DNA from: Pseudarthrobacter sp. AL07
Lineage (GTDB): Bacteria; Actinomycetota; Actinomycetes; Actinomycetales; Micrococcaceae
NCBI RefSeq assembly: GCF_029960665.1
Contig: NZ_JASBRB010000006.1
Location: 120,258-184,257 of the forward strand
DNA length: 64,000 nucleotides
Direction of reading: 5' to 3'
In this document: positions 60,619 to 64,000 of the stretch, piece by piece
Layout: every line of letters starts with the position of its first letter
Position numbering within the stretch: the stretch's first letter is position 1
Translations under genes and position numbers: made by a program
Notes under the pieces: model-generated
The model's database searches: none
The model's input: only the letters and a program-made list of their open reading frames with translations
What the model was told of the DNA's origin: nothing

Positions 60619-61188
60619 TCATCGGCCGCCGGTGGCCACCCAGGAACCGAGCGGCTCGGCCGCCACTTCTGTGTCCTCTTCCTCGGTCCCGCACGGCACA
60701 AAGCCGCGCGCCTGGTAGTTCGCCAAGGCCGCGGGACCATCGAGGCTGCAGGTGTGGACCCAGACTCGGGACACCTGCGGGAGGTCGATGCGTTGTGTCA
60801 GCGACCAGGCCGCCGTAATGCCGTGCTCCAGCAGCAGGCCGCCGAGGCCCCGGCCGATCGCCTGCTCGGAAAGGCCGAAGTACCTGACCTCCACGTGCGT
60901 GCCATCTTCGGCCGCGACGGGTTGCAGGTGGGCATACCCCCACGGCACGCCCTCACCATAGAGGACCCAGAATTCCGTTCCGGGTACCGCGAGTTCCTCG
61001 GCCCACTGCTGCCGCGTCCACTCGAGCCGGTCCGTCCAGTGCCACGGTCCGCCGACCAGGCCATAGAGGAAGCGGACGAACTCCGGAGTGACCCCATCAG
61101 CCCGGTCCAGCCGTGCCTCCTCGGGCAACGGGCGCTCCGTCCAGGCGGGCGGCTGGAGCATCTGGAGCGTTGTGGTGGTGACCTTCAT
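60619..61188 (-). CDS. GNAT-family acetyltransferase
   Basis: From ATG 61188 this has 189 residues. The GNAT core with acetyl-CoA site R-G-L-G-G-L-L-L-E-H and the Y in Y-F-G-L lies near 110-125, with A-L-A-N-Y-Q-A-R-G-F near the C terminus. The N-terminal 40 residues match the group of actinobacterial GNATs with an extra helix. The substrate is unknown. It is in the same direction as AlkD-like but with 103 bases between, including a partial GACGACGGCGGG hairpin. Confidence 0.85.
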   Translation of the reverse strand: MKVTTTTLQMLQPPAWTERPLPEEARLDRADGVTPEFVRFLYGLVGGPWHWTDRLEWTRQQWAEELAVPGTEFWVLYGEGVPWGYAHLQPVAAEDGTHVEVRYFGLSEQAIGRGLGGLLLEHGITAAWSLTQRIDLPQVSRVWVHTCSLDGPAALANYQARGFVPCGTEEEDTEVAAEPLGSWVATGGR

Positions 61189-61251
61189 AGACAGCTCAAA
61201 TTTTCGATCTCGATCATCTGTCAATCCTATTTGCGACCGAGAGTAGGGCGT

Positions 61252-61431
61252 CTACTCTTCGCCGTTGTCCCGCGCTTCCAGGTGCTTCGCCATGGCCTCG
61301 CAGGCCTGGTTCCAGCGAGCAGTGAGGGCCTGCCGGTTCAACGGTTCGAACATGCTGTTGAGGACTTTCTCGACTGCGTCGTATGCGGCGTCCCGAACCC
61401 GTTCCTGCGCTGCTTGGCTGTAATAGTTCAT
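61252..61431 (-). CDS. small hypothetical protein, 59 residues
   Basis: It begins M-N-Y-Y-S-Q-A-A-Q-E-R-V-R-D and is helical and charged. A GTG/ATG 51 bases upstream could extend it. I know no function. It lies between the GNAT gene and the MpaB terminator. Confidence 0.55.
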   Translation of the reverse strand: MNYYSQAAQERVRDAAYDAVEKVLNSMFEPLNRQALTARWNQACEAMAKHLEARDNGEE

Positions 61432-61504
61432 GACAGGGATTCGTTGCGGCGACGCCGAAAGATGGTCTGCCACGGCCACCATGGCTGGGCCAGGCGCCGC
61501 GGGC

Positions 61505-61549
61505 AGGGACGGACGACGGCGGGTCCTCCCGCCGTCGTCCTCCCGTCTT
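61505..61549. terminator. hairpin after MpaB gene
   Basis: GGACGACGGCGGG (61511-61523) pairs perfectly with CCCGCCGTCGTCC (61528-61540) around TCCT, with outer GGGAC/GTCTTT. It directly follows the stop of the leftward MpaB gene and belongs to the repeated hairpin family. Confidence 0.8.
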
Positions 61550-61554
61550 TGGTG

Positions 61555-62343
61555 CTAGCTGTCTTTGGTGCTGTAGGTGCGGAGCCGGGCGAGGCAGTAG
61601 TTTTTGACGCAGTGCCGGACCGGCCGCGGCAGCCGCGGATACACCAGGGCTGACCACCGGGTGGTGCGGTGGAACAGGCGGCTGTGGCGGTCGCTCCACG
61701 GCAGCCCGAAACCGGCGCGCAAGTGGTCCGGCAGCAGCCCGGCGGTGATGAACCGGATCAGCGGCATACTCATCCGCAGCCAGAGCGGACCCGCCGGTGG
61801 GTACAGGAGGTCGCGACCGACGCGGGCGGTCACGGCGTCCAGTTCCAGACTCCGAAGTGACGCGTCCCAGTATGTCCCGAAGGCTGCGCGGTCGGCGGGC
61901 CACAGGTCCGCCGGCAATTGCAGGACCGTGCCGATTCTTGCGTAGTCGCTGTACATGAGGTCGGCTGCGTCGTCGTCGAGCGGGCCGTAGATTTTCTCGT
62001 AGACGGTGATGGCAGTGTCGTACAAGGTGGCCACCACCCATAATTGCGCCTGGGCATCGAACGCGCTGTACCCGCGGGAGCTGGCGTCGGGTTTTCGACG
62101 GACCGCAGAGTGGGCCCGATTGACTTTGCGCCGCACGGCCGCGACCTGGTCCTCGGTGCCGTAAACCACGGCGTAGACGTAGGTGACAGTGGCCCGGAAA
62201 CGGTCCAGCGGCCGGGCAGTAAAGTCACTGTGTTCGGCGACGCCATGGCCAACCGCGGGGTTGGCGATCTGCAGCAAGATGGCGCGGCCCGCGCCGGCGA
62301 GCAATACGCCTTCAGCGCCGATATCAGCCAGGGTCCGCACCAT
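61555..62343 (-). CDS. MpaB/DUF2236-family oxygenase-like protein
   Basis: This 262-residue protein contains N-P-A-V-G-H-G-V-A-E-H-S (about 28-39), R-F-R-A-T-V-T-Y-V, F-D-A-Q-A-Q-L-W-V and W-D-A-S-L-R, the conserved positions of DUF2236 (latex-clearing Lcp/MpaB fold, heme-binding His in the family). Lcp members cleave polyisoprene and MpaB acts in mycophenolate biosynthesis; the role here is unknown. Its start overlaps the divergent metalloprotease fragment by 2 bases. Confidence 0.85.
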   Translation of the reverse strand: MVRTLADIGAEGVLLAGAGRAILLQIANPAVGHGVAEHSDFTARPLDRFRATVTYVYAVVYGTEDQVAAVRRKVNRAHSAVRRKPDASSRGYSAFDAQAQLWVVATLYDTAITVYEKIYGPLDDDAADLMYSDYARIGTVLQLPADLWPADRAAFGTYWDASLRSLELDAVTARVGRDLLYPPAGPLWLRMSMPLIRFITAGLLPDHLRAGFGLPWSDRHSRLFHRTTRWSALVYPRLPRPVRHCVKNYCLARLRTYSTKDS

Positions 62344-62701
62344 GGACCCACGATACCGGAGAAGGCACCCGCGCCCGGAGGAAGCACCCCCGCTGGCGGG
62401 GAAGGTTGCCGGAATCGGCGGCAGCGCCTACGCCCATATTCCCGGCGAGCCCTACGTGTACGTCGCCGGCCAGATGAGTCTCGATGCACCGGGCCTCGCG
62501 GAAACACTGGCCTGGCCGGAGGGGCCTGCCCACATCCATGCGATCCTCATGCACGAGCTGGGGCACGTCCTGGGACTGGACCACGTGGATGATCCCACGC
62601 AGCTCATGTGTGGCGAAAACAGCGGGCAGTTCGACTTTGGCGATGGCGACCGTGCGGGGTTGGCGTTGCTGGGAACCGGGGAATGCATGCCGCGGCTGTA
62701 A
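62342..62701 (+). pseudogene. matrixin-type metalloprotease C-terminal fragment
   Basis: This 119-residue frame includes H-E-L-G-H-V-L-G-L-D-H, a complete metzincin zinc motif, followed by the Met-turn L-M in T-Q-L-M-C-G. The signal peptide, propeptide and N-terminal half of the catalytic domain (60-100 residues) are missing. The first 25 residues are basic and Pro-rich antisense of the MpaB start. It could be a remnant of a secreted protease. Confidence 0.65.
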
Positions 62702-62744
62702 CCGCGCGGTAACCACGGCGGGGCGGCTAACCGTTTGCCCGTCA

Positions 62745-62789
62745 GCGTACGACGGCGGGGACCTCCCGCCGTCGTACGCTTTCCGTTTT
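62745..62789 (+). terminator. intrinsic terminator/hairpin
   Basis: GCGTACGACGGCGGG (62745-62759) pairs perfectly with CCCGCCGTCGTACGC (62765-62779) and is followed by TTTCCGTTTT. It is the last of the GACGACGGCGGG-type hairpins. Confidence 0.87.
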
Positions 62790-62864
62790 GGTGCTGCCCG
62801 GCACAGTCCCGGAAGTTGACACCCGCAGGTGCGTGCGGTTGACTTTTGCATATGCTGAAATAAC

Positions 62865-62895
62865 AGTTCCATGATGCGGAATAAAATATCCGCAT
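62865..62895. promoter_or_regulatory. operator candidate upstream of uraD
   Basis: ATGCGGA (62874-62880) and TCCGCAT (62889-62895) are perfect arms around ATAAAATA. TTCC-ATGATGC-GGAA overlaps it. A TTGACT at 62839-62844 could be a -35. IclR-type regulators of purine catabolism use TTCC/GGAA-type dyads, so an AllR/IclR-like control is suggested; no regulator gene is in the window. Confidence 0.5.
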
Positions 62896-62941
62896 AGCCT
62901 TACACCGTGGATGCCAGCATCGAAACACGAGGACTTGCCTC

Positions 62942-63439
62942 ATGCATCTTGAACAGTTCAACGCGGCCGGCCGCGCCGAGGCCGCCGATTTCCTGCGCCC
63001 CTGCCTGGACATCCAACGCTGGATCGACGAGCTCGCCGACGCTCGGCCCTATTCCAGTCCCGACGCACTCTTGGCGGCAGGCCGCGGCGCAGCCAATCCC
63101 TTCACCCCGGCAGAGATCGAAGCAGCCCTCGCCCACCACCCGCGGATCGGCGAGCGGGCGCAGGGCGACAGCGCGGAAGCCAGGCTGTCCCAGTCAGAAC
63201 AGGCCGGGCTGGGCGTGGCCGACGCGGCCATCGCCGAGGCCCTGGCTGAAGGCAACCGGGCCTACGAGGAGAAGTTCGGGCAGGTGTTCCTGATCCGCGC
63301 CGCCGGCCGCAGCCGGGAGGAGATCCTGGCCGCCCTCAACACCAGGCTCGCTCACACCCCCGAAGCGGAGCAATCAATCATTGGCCAGCAGCTGCGGGAA
63401 ATCGCAGTGCTCCGACTCGAAGGACTGATGGGCAAATGA
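62942..63439 (+). CDS. uraD: 2-oxo-4-hydroxy-4-carboxy-5-ureidoimidazoline (OHCU) decarboxylase
   Basis: This 165-residue all-helical protein matches OHCU decarboxylase: catalytic H-P-R-I-G-E (about 61-66) and F-G-Q-V-F-L-I-R-A-A-G-R-S (about 105-117). It turns OHCU into (S)-allantoin, the last step of urate to allantoin. Its end overlaps uraH by 4 bases (ATGA), so the two enzymes are translationally coupled. Confidence 0.95.
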   Translation: MHLEQFNAAGRAEAADFLRPCLDIQRWIDELADARPYSSPDALLAAGRGAANPFTPAEIEAALAHHPRIGERAQGDSAEARLSQSEQAGLGVADAAIAEALAEGNRAYEEKFGQVFLIRAAGRSREEILAALNTRLAHTPEAEQSIIGQQLREIAVLRLEGLMGK

Positions 63440-63777
63440 GCATTTCCCACGTCACCACCCATGTGCTCGATACCGGTTCCGGAAAACCGGCGGCCGCGGT
63501 CCCGGTAACTCTCCACGTGCTCGACGGCGAGCGTTGGGTCCGGATCGCCGACGGCGCCACCGACGCGGACGGACGCATCAAAGAGCTGGGACCAGAGCGG
63601 CTGCCCTCGGCGACGTACCGCCTGGCGTTCGACACAGGCAAGTACTTCGCCGCCAGCGGCACCGAGACGTTCTTCCCGGAGGTGACCCTCACGTTTGGTG
63701 TGGTGGAGTCGGAGCCGCACTACCACGTGCCGCTCCTGCTGAGCCCGTTCGCGTATTCCACCTACCGGGGCAGCTGA
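63436..63777 (+). CDS. uraH: 5-hydroxyisourate hydrolase (transthyretin-like)
   Basis: This 113-residue transthyretin-related protein begins with T-T-H-V-L-D-T and ends in Y-S-T-Y-R-G-S, the conserved C-terminal Y-R-G-S motif. R-W-V is near residue 34 and H-Y-H-V-P-L-L-L-S-P is near 95. It hydrolyses HIU produced by urate oxidase. It acts with the coupled uraD. Confidence 0.96.
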   Translation: MSISHVTTHVLDTGSGKPAAAVPVTLHVLDGERWVRIADGATDADGRIKELGPERLPSATYRLAFDTGKYFAASGTETFFPEVTLTFGVVESEPHYHVPLLLSPFAYSTYRGS

Positions 63778-63950
63778 GCAGTCAGGCAGTAGCCCCTTGG
63801 CGGCCGCGCGTCGGAGCCCTTGGCCGCCGATTGTGACTGTCTGCTCGCCTTGACGCGCGGATCGTCGCCTAGATAATCTCGACATGCAATAAAGTTTTCT
63901 CACAGAACGAAAACTTGAGCCAATTATTCAACGATGAAAAGAGGCTGGAC
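63778..63950. promoter_or_regulatory. dyad upstream of the next purine-catabolism gene
   Basis: AAGTTTTC (63892-63899) and GAAAACTT (63909-63916) form a perfect 8-base dyad with nine bases between. The region 63880-63930 is AT-rich. AGAGG (63940-63944) is the ribosome site of the following GTG 63951. It is probably an operator for the following gene. Confidence 0.5.
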
Positions 63951-64000
63951 GTGGCTGCAGGAGAAGAGACCTCCCATATCCTCAGCGGGTTGACAAACCA
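63951..64000 (+). CDS. start of an unidentified gene, cut by the right edge
   Basis: A GTG with AGAGG six bases upstream opens a frame reading M-A-A-G-E-E-T-S-H-I-L-S-G-L-T-N. Only 16 codons are visible. The position after uraD-uraH suggests a urate oxidase, permease or regulator, but the sequence is too short to tell. Confidence 0.4.
   Translation, partial: MAAGEETSHILSGLTN

Overview
This window looks like chromosomal DNA of a high-GC actinobacterium in the family Micrococcaceae, probably Arthrobacter or Pseudarthrobacter. The basis is the GC-rich codon use, the frequent GTG starts, the gene families (paired class A penicillin-binding proteins, GAF-ANTAR regulator, type II asparaginase, GH15 trehalase-like enzyme, DUF2236/MpaB protein) and my familiarity with Micrococcaceae gene orders. 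No database search was possible. Layout: 1-8.7 kb holds a leftward NUDIX/RidA/DUF4177 group, a divergent class A PBP with a metallophosphoesterase, and a heterodimeric ABC exporter. Next come tRNA-Pro(CGG) and, at 9.06-10.68 kb, a short secreted peptide gene divergent from an XRE-TPR regulator. 10.7-22.7 kb carries purD-purC, a membrane-anchored sulfite-oxidase-like molybdoenzyme, asparaginase, SCP2-like, HAD and YegP proteins, a GH15 enzyme, an App1-like phosphatase, an FNT channel and a GH1 beta-glucosidase. 23.4-24.7 kb is a small heat-shock cluster (J-domain protein, Hsp20, divergent HspR-like MerR). 24.7-26.5 kb contains several decayed genes around a PAP2 phosphatase. 26.5-32.8 kb carries an S8 protease, an epimerase with an accessory adenylate kinase, an ANTAR regulator and an ArsR/SRPBCC-VOC operon. 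32.8-38.9 kb is a broken IS21-family insertion sequence whose istB is split by a RIT element (three overlapping tyrosine recombinases between perfect 34-bp inverted repeats). 38.9-42 kb is an eroded cell-envelope locus: frameshifted response regulator, deleted phosphodiester glycosidase, and a VTC fragment fused to a deleted lipoprotein. 42-64 kb is mostly intact metabolism: hydrolase, ferredoxin reductase/desaturase pair, GntR/nitrilase divergon, Amt transporter, PadR regulator, a second class A PBP, Lrp/M20/MHS-transporter divergon, TspO, AlkD-like, GNAT, MpaB, and the urate-degradation pair uraD-uraH at the right edge. The most interesting locus is 9057-10675. A 70-residue secreted precursor carries two copies of the octapeptide VGNWPDPM, the second at the very C terminus. 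They are encoded with four synonymous differences in eight codons and no amino-acid change. It is divergent from an XRE-HTH plus TPR regulator, and the intergenic region contains candidate operators. This is the architecture of an RRNPP-type peptide pheromone system, well known in Firmicutes. I infer a possible actinobacterial counterpart, which has not been shown. A second theme is the number of genes with internal deletions: MmcQ/YjbR, an AlkD-like protein, DUF664, phosphodiester glycosidase, a carbohydrate-binding lipoprotein and an LLM flavoprotein. These may be real reductive erosion or an assembly artefact.
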